DNA of 44,342 bases, taken from contig NW_026570558.1 of the NCBI RefSeq assembly GCF_019649055.1, positions 1 to 44,342 on the forward strand, given 5' to 3'. Every line of letters starts with the position of its first letter. The stretch's first letter is position 1. The notes beneath the pieces were generated by a model, which saw only the letters and a list, made by a program, of their open reading frames with translations, was not told the DNA's origin and made no database searches. Positions 23,298 to 33,707 of this stretch are shown one piece after another. The position numbers were made by a program, and so were the translations under genes. This DNA comes from Paramacrobiotus metropolitanus. Its lineage: Eukaryota > Tardigrada > Eutardigrada > Parachela > Macrobiotidae.

Positions 23298-24085
23298 CTT
23301 GCCAGCACTGGGAGCCAATGAAAAGAGACCAGTAATGCCAGAGCCAGACGCTGCAGCGGCATCCAAACGGCGAGAAACTTCCGCAGCCATCTGACGTCGA
23401 CGATCAGCATCCAATTCCCGCTGCTGCTGTTGGGCCAAATAGCCAGGCACAAAATTATGCTCGGCAGAACCAACAGGACCGGAAGGTGCAGACGGCGCAC
23501 GTGGGCGATCAGCCGGAGAACGGTCGCGGGCATCGCGGACAATCGGTACTTCAGGTAGCGGCAAAACGTTTGGTGGCAAACCGGGAAATTCAGCGTTAGC
23601 CGGGGCCTGCACAGGTGGAATGACAGCCGGAGGAACGACAACGGCATTCAAGGCTGGTGGGCCATGTAGATTGACAGCAGGGTTGACACCATTGGGCTCA
23701 CCTGCAGCCACATTTCCGTTGCCTTGGACCGGATTCGGTGCATTCGCTGCTTGGTTGCCGGGTCGTCAACCTCCATGTCTGCGGCGGCAGCTTCCACTGG
23801 AGCAACTGGGTGAGCGTCTCCATCAGGTACTTCAATAACTTCCGGTGCGCCCAGAGGTCGGCCATTACGACGCCAATGATCGTTTCCACGACGCAAGTTA
23901 TTGTCTCCAAAATTCCTATGATTTCCTCGGCCGTACGGACGAAAGTTGCCACGGTAAGCACCACGGGCTCCACCCCTTCCTCGGTGATTATAACCGGCAT
24001 TATACTGTTGTTGCTGGTTGGAGGATGAATGAAAAATAGCGTCAACCAGCTTATCAAAAGCTCGGTTAGGATCAATAGGCGGCAT
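23298..24085 (-). CDS. accessory protein 1: RGG- and proline-rich (one frame break)
   Basis: Starting at ATG 24085, the N-terminal third has a poly-Gln patch and an RGG/RG box (HRGRGGARGAYRGN and further RG, RN repeats), typical of disordered RNA-binding regions. An Ala/Pro-rich acidic stretch follows. Around 23765 coding appears to move to another frame, continuing with Pro/Val-rich sequence, an RDARDRSPADRPRAPSAPSG segment and a final helical part to the stop at about 23296. The frame change could also be an intron. Placement just before the 3' UTR and the nucleic-acid-binding composition suggest an RNA-packaging or chaperone role (inference). Confidence 0.55.
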
Positions 24086-24607
24086 GCCCAACTAATGAAA
24101 ACTAGTGACCTTTTAACGCGAAAAGTGTAAGGAGAAAAAGCGTCAAAATCACAGTCTACACACAGTGAAAATCCAGCTGCCAGAAGGCCGAAACGAAAAT
24201 CCACAATGCCGATTTCTGCACACTACGCGCAAGTGATTTTATACCTGTCTGCTGGAACGAAATTTTAAACTGCGGCAGATTCCATACTGGCAGGAGAAGC
24301 AACCAATCAGCGCTTCGCGCTATATCCTTTTAATTCAACGTAATCGAAGATCAGATCTATCCAGGTGTGATTAAAGATTCGGCACAGATAGCTGCAGTGC
24401 ACATACAACACATGAAGACCAGTTCATTGACTCAAAGCGCGTAAAACTAGAAAAATAAAAATTCGGACAAAAAACCCCAATAAAATTGTATGATTTCGAC
24501 GACAACAGCGACACGGTAAACACTAAATGCAATTTTTAATACTAAAACAAAAGGAGACATCGTCAGATCATGGCGAAAGGGCAATTAAAGCAATACAGCT
24601 GACAGCG
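24086..24607. other. spacer between accessory ORFs
   Basis: About 520 bases with no supported coding. It probably contains 5' leader sequence for accessory protein 1. Confidence 0.4.
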
Positions 24608-24613
24608 GCAAAT

Positions 24614-25446
24614 TCACAGTTCATCAGAATGTGGCTGCTGGTTACCGTAGCCTACTGGTTCCGCAAATTCAGGTGAGTCTTCCCGAGCAACAGCGGCAAC
24701 AGGTGGCACAGCAGGGACAACTGGCTGCAGAGATGGCAGCGGATCAACATCCATTTTCTCAAAATCAGATCCATCGTCATCATCGCAATCGACGACCATA
24801 TCTGCGTTCTCGTCAGCTTCGACATCAGCATTCTGCTCAGGGATAACACAGCCGAAGGATCCTCACGATCTTCACCATCATCCGACACGGAAACTTCACT
24901 TGGCGCAGAAGACGAGGACGGTGAAACCTCCTTGTACTTGCGCTTTTGCCCACGAGTGCGAAAATTATATGGTCCAGCAGAAGTTGAAGCCTGCGGTTCA
25001 GCACTTCCCACAGCCGGAGATACATTGGCCGTGTGACGAGCAACTGCATCCGCTTTCTGATGCTTGTCCAGAACTTCAAACAGACGAACAAAAACTGGGT
25101 TCAAATATAAATACTGGCGACGCAATTCAAAGGCGATAGGCGTGGGCAGGGACCGTGTAATGGTACACAAATCAAATCGATTAATTAGAGCTCCGTTGGT
25201 AAACAAAAACCGCGATAAGTATAAACGAGGATAATATCGATGAAATCTGTTTAATCCGGAAAAATAAGCCTCGGTAATCACTAACTGATGCTCACCCCGG
25301 TTATCCGCCACAGCCATTCGTGGAAATACTCCGGAATGCGCTCGTTTGCGAGCCGTCTGCTTGGTCTTGAAGACCGGCCGTGGTGCATCCGGGTTGTAGG
25401 GCGCGTATAAAATTCCGCCTTTACGCAGATGCTCTTCATCTGACAT
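24614..25446 (-). CDS. accessory protein 2: YNPD-family paralog, acidic tail
   Basis: From ATG 25446 (MSDEEHLRKGG) the protein has ILYAPYNPDAPRP, a basic TARKRAHSG patch and then a helical block (YLSRFLFTNGALINRFDLC, FELRRQYLYLN, VRLFEVLD). It resembles the ORF at 32859-33707 in motif order: YNPD, an RF region, a long helix with ELRR, then VEFL/VRLF and LD. A nuclear-localisation-like RTRGQKRKYKE follows. The frame breaks near 24840; in the second frame an Asp/Glu-rich tail (DCDDDDGSDFEKMDVD) runs to the stop at 24614. I do not recognise the family. Confidence 0.55.
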
Positions 25447-25608
25447 AACAAGAAGCAACCATTAATACCAGCGGAGCAAAGAATTATCCCCACTAACTGT
25501 ATCACAGATATGCGACGAGGACACAAACCAAATATCCGTTAATTTCACACAAAAGCGCCAATCAGATTCGCAACAATATATATTGGAGTTTTAAGTCGAT
25601 AAAACCGA

Positions 25609-26181
25609 CTAGAAATAACGGAACCTGAGAACTATCGTTATAATCAAGCAAAGGGAACCAAAACAGCAAGGAAATACGGCGGTACCTCGCTTCGCTCGCA
25701 CCGACGGAGTCTCAGATGGTGAAGGCTCCTCTTCAGTCAAGTCAGGAGTACCCAACTGTCTCTCCGCCTGCGTCTGCGGTTTCCTAGGTGATGGCTGGCG
25801 AATCTCAACGTCGGGGCTGGTAGGAAATGATCCCCGACGGGCACGGCGGCGAACCACAGCAGCATTGCGTCGTAAGATTGTACGTCGCCGCTGTGCATCA
25901 TATCGGCGCTGCAAAGCATTGACTACTGCATCTGCCCAACTCGTTGAAGGTTGCTGAGCCTCTGCTGCACTCACCGATCCCGATGACCCAGAAGATTGCG
26001 CAGAAAACACTGGTTGCGCGGAAGTACGACGAGAGACGCGAGATCGAGTGACACGCGACGAAGAACGGGCTTCATCGCTGTCCGGAGAGTAACCAAAACT
26101 TAATCCCGCTGTTGCTCGACTCGGGCGCGGTGTACGCGATGCAGTCTTCCTCGCAGTTGCTTTCTTTGCGGGAGGCGACAT
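25609..26181 (-). CDS. accessory protein 3: Arg/Ser-rich basic protein
   Basis: The start is taken at ATG 26181 (MSPPAKKATARK), a strongly basic N-terminus. The middle is Ser/Arg-rich with many RR pairs (RRTILRRN, VRRRARRG). An acidic patch (DLTEEEPSPSE) and a hydrophobic end (CLIITIVLRFRYF) follow. The end could be a tail anchor, or intron sequence read through, because GTACCG at about 25681 could act as a donor. The composition suggests nucleic-acid binding or condensation. It shares an M-x-PPA-x-K start with the small ORF at 30669-30851. Confidence 0.5.
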   Translation of the reverse strand: MSPPAKKATARKTASRTPRPSRATAGLSFGYSPDSDEARSSSRVTRSRVSRRTSAQPVFSAQSSGSSGSVSAAEAQQPSTSWADAVVNALQRRYDAQRRRTILRRNAAVVRRRARRGSFPTSPDVEIRQPSPRKPQTQAERQLGTPDLTEEEPSPSETPSVRAKRGTAVFPCCFGSLCLIITIVLRFRYF

Positions 26182-26238
26182 TCTCAAAACGTGAAAGAGA
26201 CAAATCGTAAGAAGACGGGGACAATAAAAATAAAACAA

Positions 26239-26789
26239 ATGCCAGCAGATTCAGAGCGCAAAGAAAATTGGTGTGCAAGGAAAACACAACAAACAACCTG
26301 CACTGGCACCGACACCGAAAACTCAAAATACACGGAGTGCACCATGAGGCGGTTGACAGGCGACAAGTGGATTTTGCGAATTTCGAAGCCACTATGATCA
26401 TTTGCACTAAGTCACAGAGAATACCGCTTGTTTCGCTGGAGATCGGTAAATTTCATCCGCAGAAACCAAATTCCAACGCAAAATACAAGTCAAGGAGGTT
26501 AGAAGGATACGAAAAAGGAAAGGCAAAATCAAAACACGCGGCTGGGAAATATTCGGAACACAGACCGGAAACTGCGCAGTTTCCGATATCATTGCCATAT
26601 CAGGGCGGCTGGCAGACAACAGAATGCCGGTTTGCAAGCACAGAAAATATCAGCTGTTCATTTTATTTTGATAACCTGAAGAACCCTACAATATTTATCC
26701 TTTTGTGGTGACGGGATTTTCTGTTTGTCATTTACTACCCTATTCCTCTTGTTTATTTCATTTAATTTGGATTATTTCACTGGATCATC
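26239..26789. promoter_or_regulatory. divergent spacer between minus and plus accessory genes
   Basis: About 550 bases separate the minus-strand ORF at 25609-26181 from the plus-strand cassette starting at 26790, so a promoter for the plus-strand genes is expected here. Open frames in it look like chance frames. Confidence 0.4.
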
Positions 26790-27577
26790 ATGTCAGGACA
26801 GCCTATAGGACCAACGGGAGAGCCTCTACCATCGCCGGAAGCAGACGCGATTGCCCACTATGAATACTGGAAGGGACGAACTCGCGAATCAGTTCAGTTT
26901 GCCATGGCAGAGCCTCTACAGCCAAACGAAACCATCCGAGACCGTCGACAATTGGCGATGCATACGGCAGCCCACGCGTGCATTCTTGAAGCTGACATTA
27001 CAGGGTATTATGTGGACATGTCATCAATCAAGAAATTCGTTGCGGAAATGCACGATGATTTCACGGAAGAACGAGTGGATTTCTTCCTCGGCGACGCGAT
27101 TAACGCAGGAATCTTGCTCAAGAAGATGAGCCGCGATGGACGTTTCGTGCTCGAGGTGGCCGAGGAAGTGAAAAGTAACCGCGATCCAGAGACGAAAGTA
27201 ATCGACACAACTAGCAAGTTTCGTCGGATGATTCGCGTAATCCTCTACCACGGTCGATACGCCATGTCACGCACCGAAATCCAACACTGGATCTGTACGT
27301 TCGACGTACAGTTGCAGGACGTGGACTACTGGCTGGAGCGCGGGCTGCGCCAACTGGTTAACCAGAAACATGTCGTCGTCGTCTACGGAAATCTTTTCGT
27401 GGACAGCTGCATCGACCTATGGCTACGAAGCATTCGCGGTTGCTGTCTCTGCACCACTCTGGCCCAGACCATCAGTGAGTATTTCTGTGTTTTTCGAAAC
27501 AGCATCCTTGATACTTACACTTTAAAATAGCACAGCAACGCCGCCTACTGGAAATCACGTTGTCTGCCGTAATTTAA
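26790..27577 (+). CDS. plus-strand accessory gene 4: spliced, winged-helix-like
   Basis: ATG 26790 opens a 685-base exon ending at A|GTGAGT (27474). A 56-base intron (27475-27530, ending AAATAG) leads to a 47-base exon with TAA at 27575-27577, giving 243 residues. Two tandem helix-helix-strand units (IKKFVAEMH...GILLKKMSRDGRFVLEV, and IQHWICTFD...QLVNQKHVVVVYGNLFV) look like winged-helix DNA-binding folds, by pattern only. It lies opposite to gag-pol, so it cannot be read from the genomic RNA of the element; it needs its own promoter or is a captured host gene. Confidence 0.6.
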
Positions 27578-27606
27578 CCAAAGTGATTTAAATTGTAGAT
27601 ATCAAA

Positions 27607-28164
27607 ATGGGCACCATGAAGGTTATCGTAAACGGCAAGGAGACCAAACAGCATGTCGCCGATTGCAGCTTTGGTTACGTGGGACAAGACGGGAATCTGG
27701 TTGTCGATGGCATCATGGAGCGGCTGGACGCAATCGAGCCCGAGAAGAACAACACCACCAACGTAAATCTGGTAATCCGGGCTAGCAAAGACGGACGCAT
27801 TGAGAGAGAACCAATTATCACGCTCACTCAACTAAAAGCTATGGGCGGCCGTCCTAAATATGTCCCCCGATCAAAGAATACGGATACCGAAAAGAAAGGC
27901 CAGAAGACCAAGGAGAAGGCCGAAAAGCCTGACAATGAAGTGAGCACTGCAAAACCGGATGCTATTAAAAAGCCCGACGCAATCGACAAATTACTAGAAC
28001 AAGTTGAACGAGAGAAGGATATTATGGATAACTGCAAGGCGCTGGTAAACACGCTGAAGGCTCGAGCGACGATGGATGCTAAACATATCGCGTATATCCG
28101 TGAGGCTCTAGAACAGCGTCTTGCCAACTTAAAAACTGCGAAGGAGAACTTGGATCTGGATTAA
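27607..28164 (+). CDS. plus-strand accessory gene 5: lysine-rich coiled-coil protein
   Basis: ATG 27607 starts 29 bases after the stop of the spliced gene, so both may sit on one transcript. A splice-acceptor-like AAATTGTAG (27591-27599) lies just before it, which would allow alternative or trans-splicing. The 185-residue protein has a beta-rich N-terminus (MKVIVNGKE, DGNLVVDGIM), a Lys/Glu linker (KKGQKTKEKAEKP) and a C-terminal coiled coil (IDKLLEQVEREKDIMDN through EALEQRLANL). Family not recognised. Confidence 0.6.
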   Translation: MGTMKVIVNGKETKQHVADCSFGYVGQDGNLVVDGIMERLDAIEPEKNNTTNVNLVIRASKDGRIEREPIITLTQLKAMGGRPKYVPRSKNTDTEKKGQKTKEKAEKPDNEVSTAKPDAIKKPDAIDKLLEQVEREKDIMDNCKALVNTLKARATMDAKHIAYIREALEQRLANLKTAKENLDLD

Positions 28165-28880
28165 ACAGCGGTTGTTACATATCTGATAATTTGTTCTAAA
28201 ATTCGGCCGACTGTTATTTCTTCTGTTTTAATCTTTTGATCTCGTTGAATTAATCTCGTCAATGTTTTCACAGGCAATTCTCATAATTCCGTACAGATTC
28301 TCATATAGTCATTAATTTTGCTGGTCGGACAGATCTTAAATCGAGTTTTTAATTTGGATTTATGCAGCATTTGAATAACCGCAATAAAATCGGTGTAACA
28401 GAATGCGCAACCGTAACGACAGTGAATTCCAGTGCAGTGTGAGAAATTAACAGCTTAAAATCAATTATCACACCTGCGCCCGTGAATCAAATGCTAAAAA
28501 CAATTTTATTATTCCATCCGGGGAATAAAGTAACAGGAATCACCACAGAAAGGAAAAAAGAATGGAGAGAAACTCTTAACACTCGCAAAATCTGTATTCA
28601 CGCAGGATTGAACCTTGCATCTAGGTGGACAACTAAATCCTGCTCTTGCCCATACGCTAGCATGGCTATACCACATTTTACTTTTAATTTGGCAATCACC
28701 AAAGGCGCTGTACTACGAAAATTCACAATATAGTGAAAATTCACCGCTGCAGCAGCTGATAAATTTAAGATTTCACCACCATCATGAACACAGAATTCGC
28801 GCCGACAACGGAAATATTTCCACAAGAGTGACAGTAAAAATATAGAAACAAAAAAGTAGGATGTCAGAAAATGCAATTTT
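28165..28880. other. non-coding stretch
   Basis: About 700 AT-rich bases downstream of the plus-strand cassette, leading into the tRNA-like array. No supported gene. Confidence 0.4.
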
Positions 28881-30140
28881 AATTTCAAGGGGTTTCGAAC
28901 CCGCAACCTTCATTGCACCTGTCGTTGTGGTTCAACAGTTCAGTGCACTACGCCACTACAATCTACGAAGTTTAAACCTAAAATTCGCTCGTCGGGAATG
29001 GCCATAAAATTACCAATCTCGAAGCCAACATAATACTGCATATAAATTTAAAAATAGAAAACCGAAAAAGAAGGTTTTTAAATTAAACGGATTAACTTTT
29101 AGGGATTCGAACTCTAGACTTGCGAGAAGCGGGTCGGTATGGATTCTCAGTCTAGCCACTACGCCACGAGGTGCTCTACGCTTTAGCCGAGTTAGATTCA
29201 ACACCGGAAGCGCCATGTCGTGTATATTTTAATCCTACTGCAATAAGGCACCAAACGATTAACTCTTCATCCCACAATGGTACAAAAATATAGGGCAGGA
29301 AAAATGTAGTTTTCAACATGCAGCATGAAACCCTGAGGTTAAGACTAGCCGTTTAGGAGGTAGAACATGAGGCGAATGGCCATCATTGATAGCCACTGAA
29401 CTACAAAGTCATTCGAATAGAGACAAACATACGGCCAAGTGCAATGTTAACCATTGAGTGTGTATACAATTTTACGCCCAGCTCTTTGAGTTTGATTCTG
29501 GCATTCTGGGGACTGTTGACAATACTTTTCCCAAGACGAAAACAAAAATATAGAACGAAAAAAAGGTAAGTTTCTCAAAATTGCAAATTAGCTGTAAGGG
29601 ACTTGAACCCGCAACCGTTTCATTTCCCCGTTGCTGCAGTTCACCGGCGCGAAGCACTATGCTACGCTGTTCTACGACAGTAACTTTGAATTCGCTCATC
29701 GGAAATGACTGTAAAATTACAACGGTCAACGGCAACGCATATTTGATGCTATTTTAACAATATAAGACGCAAAAAAGAAGGTTTACAAAGATGCTTTTAA
29801 ATTTTTTAGTGGATTTGAACCCAGGGCCAGCAGTAGGTAAACGGATTCGCCTGGTATTGTCCTCACAGCTTAACCGGTCGACTACAAGAGTCATCGGCAG
29901 AAATAGCGTTAATAACACTGCTTACAGTGTCAGTACTCGTATTGACGCCTCTCAACGGTGATTCAGCCAATATTCCTCATTTTAATTCCCACGAATAAGA
30001 ATGTAACGATTCACGAAATAAAGACCAAAAAAAAAAAAAAATGAGGATATTTACAAAATCGCGTTTTTATGCGGACTGGAACCTCCGACCTCCAATGACG
30101 AAGCAACGGAAGCCTCTACTATACTAGCGGGGTCGCTCTA
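28880..30140 (-). repeat. array of at least six tRNA-like units
   Basis: On the minus strand, paired A-box and B-box motifs recur. Unit 1: A 28945-28955, B about 28892-28903. Unit 2: A 29156-29166 (TGGCGTAGTGG), B 29103-29113. Unit 3: A about 29390-29404, weak B. Unit 4: A 29654-29664, B 29598-29610 (GGGTTCAAGTCCC). Unit 5: A 29872-29884, B 29811-29822 (GGGTTCAAATCC). Unit 6: A 30116-30126, B 30073-30084 (AGGTTCCAGTCC). A-B spacing of about 40-60 bases is tRNA-like. The acceptor stems do not pair, so these are not functional tRNAs. Units share T-rich 3' tails and homologous flanks (compare about 28962-29012 with 29670-29722), as diverged tandem SINE-like copies would. Confidence 0.6.
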
Positions 30141-30668
30141 CGTAAGAGTATTATTAAGGGCAACGCCAAAGGCAACCACAAAACATGGTAAATGTGCAAG
30201 CAGGCTGCCCACCCAGGTGACCGGCTACATGCCAAGCAACACGATGTGCTAACGGAAGTGTAGTCTCGAGCGGTGGCGTATTTCACCATTCTAGATTTAT
30301 CAACACACAGGAGCGACGGCGACCACGTAAACTTTATTAACTTCGCACACTGCATAGTGAACAACCAGGTAAGCTCGCAACAAAATAAAACGCAAAGTCA
30401 ATAGTGTGCGAGTGATACACAACTAGCGAGGGAAAGGGAGAACTAAACCAAGGAATAACTAAACGAATCCCGATAAACATAAAAACAGAAAGCTAAAAGA
30501 TCGATCATGTGAGATCTGCCGAGCAAATACGGATACAAAATAAGAGAATAAAAGGCGTACAAAATCCACCCACGCGTAGTACCACGCACGCTGTCCCCAC
30601 AGAAGGTATTCTACCATTGCTGTGCGGAATCTGCCCGAGGAAAATCCATTCCGCGATACCACACGGCT
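30141..30668. other. non-coding stretch
   Basis: No recognisable gene; the open minus-strand frames here show no domain. Confidence 0.4.
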
Positions 30669-30851
30669 TCAAGGAGCCTTAGGTGGAAGCTTGGTCACGG
30701 CTTCCTTGACTGCGAGTCTGCCACGCTCAAAACGTTGTTGAGCTTCTGAGCGTTCGGCCATCTTCTGCGCCACAGTCTCCGTCCATGCCGTAACACGATT
30801 CTCCAGCGCCTGCTTGGCCGCTTTCTTCTTCTCCGAAGCTGGAGGAGTCAT
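30669..30851 (-). CDS. accessory protein 6: small basic helical protein, 60 residues
   Basis: ATG 30851 gives MTPPASEKKKAAKQAL, then a long amphipathic helix rich in Ala, Glu, Arg and Lys ending KLPPKAP. It is compact and highly charged, and its start resembles that of the basic ORF at 25609-26181. Its short length lowers confidence. Confidence 0.4.
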   Translation of the reverse strand: MTPPASEKKKAAKQALENRVTAWTETVAQKMAERSEAQQRFERGRLAVKEAVTKLPPKAP

Positions 30852-31492
30852 CGTGATTTGACAGATAACCACAGTATCACGGATTGCACAAATAAACTTA
30901 AGGCAGCGGAATCAGCGGAATAAGATTACGGTAATTGTGAACAATTAAATTAAAATAAAAATTCATACTGGGATACATTCAGATCAACATATGGCAACCG
31001 CCCACACTGGCGACCGCATACTTCGTAACCAGCGAAGTCGATTAAATGAGAGTGCCACCCGGCGGTAGGCCTGCCGTCAGCTCATTACACCGGAATTAAT
31101 GCGTATGCTGCATGTAGCGATAGATATCCGAACTTCACACTTTTTAATTCCGAAACTGAATATTTGACAATCTTTAACACCAGAAAAATTATACGACATC
31201 ATCAGCAAAATTATGACCATAAGGCCGTCGTATTATTACCATTTCACGTCAAGGAGAGCCTTTAACGATTAGGGCTGCTATCACAACTATTAAAAGAGCA
31301 GAACAGCGTTCATACACGCATTCACAACGCGGCAGCTAGAAAATTGTACGCGATCAGCCACGCCACGCTGAGACATCATTGAAAACGCACAAAAAGCGCA
31401 AGAAACAGCAAGAGATTTAAACAAAAGGGCGCATACAGTTTAGATCATCCCGCCGTGCTTTAGAAATACAAACGGCCGATCGGCGAAGATCC
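30852..31492. other. non-coding stretch
   Basis: No supported coding between the small basic ORF and the ORF at 31493-32068. Confidence 0.4.
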
Positions 31493-32068
31493 TCACTTCC
31501 AATAGTTGTGGGGAATGCCACGCAGAGAGTGACGCTGCACCACGATGTGCTTACGCTTCTTCTTCGGTTTCTGATCAGAGCCGAAGTCTTCATCCACCCA
31601 CAGCATATCCACAGGCAAAAATTCAACCGGATCCTTAAAATCCAGTTTGTGCTCTGCCCACCAGTCATCCACATCTAAGTCTGGCTCTTTCCAGTCCTCC
31701 AGATTGCCAGATCCCCAGATATTTGGAACAGGCTCATCGTCCAAAGTGTACAACATACGGCCGCACGAACCCGGACCATTATTTTCGCAGTCCACACAAC
31801 AAAGCTCTTCTTCCATCACTCGCTTGTTGTGTTCTAGCATGCGCTGATGACGCTCACGCGAAGTTTCCGGCGGGTTAAATAGGGATGGCAAACCACATTC
31901 CTTCCGCAGACGTTCAGATGCTTCACGGCGAACTGGAGTGTCGGGATACAGAATAAACCCGATCTTCAAGTAATACATCTGCGACTCTGACTTGCGGATG
32001 TTCTCGATCTCCAGAGCCACCTGAGCCTCAAAATCCAATGGCTCGGGTTCTACAAAATTCAAAGCCAT
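31493..32068 (-). CDS. accessory protein 7: acidic, Cys- and Trp-containing
   Basis: ATG 32068 starts a 191-residue protein. A helical N-terminal half (QVALEIENIRKSES, RREASERLRKECG) leads to CCVDCENNGPGSCG, a possible zinc ribbon or knuckle, then an acidic Trp-rich part (DLDVDDWWAEHKLDF, DMLWVDEDFG) and a basic end (KPKKKRKH, a classical nuclear-localisation pattern). The ORF overlaps the upstream small ORF by ten bases in another frame, and open sequence extends above its ATG, so the two may be one gene with a frame break near 32120. Family not recognised. Confidence 0.55.
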   Translation of the reverse strand: MALNFVEPEPLDFEAQVALEIENIRKSESQMYYLKIGFILYPDTPVRREASERLRKECGLPSLFNPPETSRERHQRMLEHNKRVMEEELCCVDCENNGPGSCGRMLYTLDDEPVPNIWGSGNLEDWKEPDLDVDDWWAEHKLDFKDPVEFLPVDMLWVDEDFGSDQKPKKKRKHIVVQRHSLRGIPHNYWK

Positions 32069-32280
32069 GATTTCCGAGTTAGAGAGCCTGCACAGTTCTC
32101 TGATAGGAATGTACGGAGCATCAAGCGAACGCCAAAATGCACAAACTCACAAATGCGCTCCTGGTTCGCCAAAACGTAGGTAACAGAATCAGAAAATTTC
32201 ACAAACTTACGGCGCTTTTGCTCATCTTGCTCGGCACAAATCATACGCCCGCGCTCTGATTTATAAAATTCCATCTCCAT
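32059..32280 (-). CDS. accessory protein 8: small ORF with a PP1-docking-like motif
   Basis: ATG 32280 opens a 73-residue frame containing KRRKFVKFSDSVTYVL. The KFVKF core fits the RVxF docking motif for protein phosphatase 1, and the following S-D-S-V resembles the region after the motif in PPP1R15/GADD34-type regulators. No second hallmark (the Trp-containing actin/eIF2alpha segment) is evident. The frame may continue into the next ORF after a break. Function is speculative. Confidence 0.4.
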   Translation of the reverse strand: MEMEFYKSERGRMICAEQDEQKRRKFVKFSDSVTYVLANQERICEFVHFGVRLMLRTFLSENCAGSLTRKSWL

Positions 32281-32858
32281 TGTATGAAAGGGCAGAGATT
32301 AAAACCAGAACAAATAACGACAAAGTCTGTAGAATTTAAAAGCTGTAGTAAAAAAGCAAGACTAAACAGGAAAACCGCTGATACACTACAGCTGTGCAGA
32401 CCGGAAACAGCTGTGCACTACGTGACTGCCACTGCCCTAACATCTAACAACACACGGGCGGTTGCCATGGTATCATTTGTTTACATGTTCAAACGTGAAG
32501 GCTTTACCTTTTTAAACTGTCATTTGTGTGGTAAAATCGTTTTGCATCGGATTGTCCGCCAAATTCTGATTTTAAACAACCGGAGAAGTCTATTTTGACT
32601 GATTTATTACTGAACAGCCAAGTTTGCGTTCCAGAGAATGAGTGGTAAGCTAATTCGTAGAATAGCTGCACATTGCACAGGCTGTAAAAATAACGTTAAA
32701 GAGCTAATTGTAAACGGAAAACAGATTCTGTACAGGATTCTATAAACTTAGAATAACATGCCCAACACTAAAGGTAATGCTCTTCCGTAGAACGAAAAAT
32801 ACAGACGTTAAATAAGAGAGCACTAAAACAGGGCTGTGATTTGCAGGGAAAATCCTCA
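32281..32858. other. non-coding stretch
   Basis: About 580 bases between minus-strand accessory ORFs with no supported gene. Confidence 0.4.
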
Positions 32859-33707
32859 TTACACCGCAGCGCCCATATTATCGTCGTCATCATCACGGCG
32901 CGGACGGTGGCGTTTGGCGATTGAAGCATCAAGTTTGCCCGGGCCACGCTTCTCTTGTCCTTCATGTAACAGCCAACGAGTTTGTTGCAGTTGCTGCTGT
33001 TGACGGGATGACGAGCGCGGATCCGCTGCATTCAGACGATCAAAATAACGCTGCTCTGCCTCCAAGCGGTGATCCTCATCAATATTGGAAACCAATTCCT
33101 CTATATGTTGATTATACACGTCCACGAGCGTAACCACGGCACCATGGTCCCCCGTTTCCCCTGGGACATAATCCAACGCAGTGAGAAACTCGACAGGATT
33201 GCGCACCACATTGACGCCGAAGTTCCGACGGAGTTCACACACAATTTGCCCGATGAGCCATCCTTGGCGGAAGTCCACACGCAGGTAACGTAACAATGCA
33301 TAGTGTGCATCCTTTGACAAATCTAGAGTGTGAACAAAGCGGTTATATTTGTCCACCGTCATCTCCGATCCATTATGGTAAATTTTGCCGCGGAAACGCA
33401 ATCGAGTGTCAGGATGGAGCTCCACATAGTCTCTGTCCGGATTGTAGGGACAATTAATCAAACCAGACGGAGGAATGTAACTCTTTCCTCCACGGGCATA
33501 GTCATGCGGAGACGGACGAAGGCCACAATCCACCATGAGATGGGACCATTCAAATATTGGTTCAGGCCATCCAACGTGAGGATCGGGGTACATTGGCGGC
33601 TGAACATCGGCCAAGACATCTGCCAAAACCTGCACCGAATCCTCCGAGGAACTCGTGGTATCCTCATGCATGAAGGATTGATGTGCTGGCACTTTCGGGC
33701 GATACAT
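32859..33707 (-). CDS. accessory protein 9: YNPD-family protein, 282 residues
   Basis: This is an intact frame from ATG 33707. An acidic, Ser-rich N-terminus precedes the core: SGLINCPYNPDRDYVELHPD, YNRFVHTLDLS, YALLRYLRVDFRQGWLIG, QIVCELRRNFG, VEFLTALDYV. The C-terminus has poly-Gln and a basic-then-acidic tail (KRHRPRRDDDDDN). The core aligns by eye with the ORF at 24614-25446, making the two a duplicated accessory family within one element. I do not recognise it; the all-helical core with charged tails could be a nucleocapsid-like or regulatory protein (inference). Confidence 0.65.
   Translation of the reverse strand: MYRPKVPAHQSFMHEDTTSSSEDSVQVLADVLADVQPPMYPDPHVGWPEPIFEWSHLMVDCGLRPSPHDYARGGKSYIPPSGLINCPYNPDRDYVELHPDTRLRFRGKIYHNGSEMTVDKYNRFVHTLDLSKDAHYALLRYLRVDFRQGWLIGQIVCELRRNFGVNVVRNPVEFLTALDYVPGETGDHGAVVTLVDVYNQHIEELVSNIDEDHRLEAEQRYFDRLNAADPRSSSRQQQQLQQTRWLLHEGQEKRGPGKLDASIAKRHRPRRDDDDDNMGAAV

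Noticed and set aside
28880-30140. functional tRNA genes
   Set aside because: A- and B-boxes are good, but acceptor stems do not pair and anticodon arms are unclear; treated as tRNA-like repeats.
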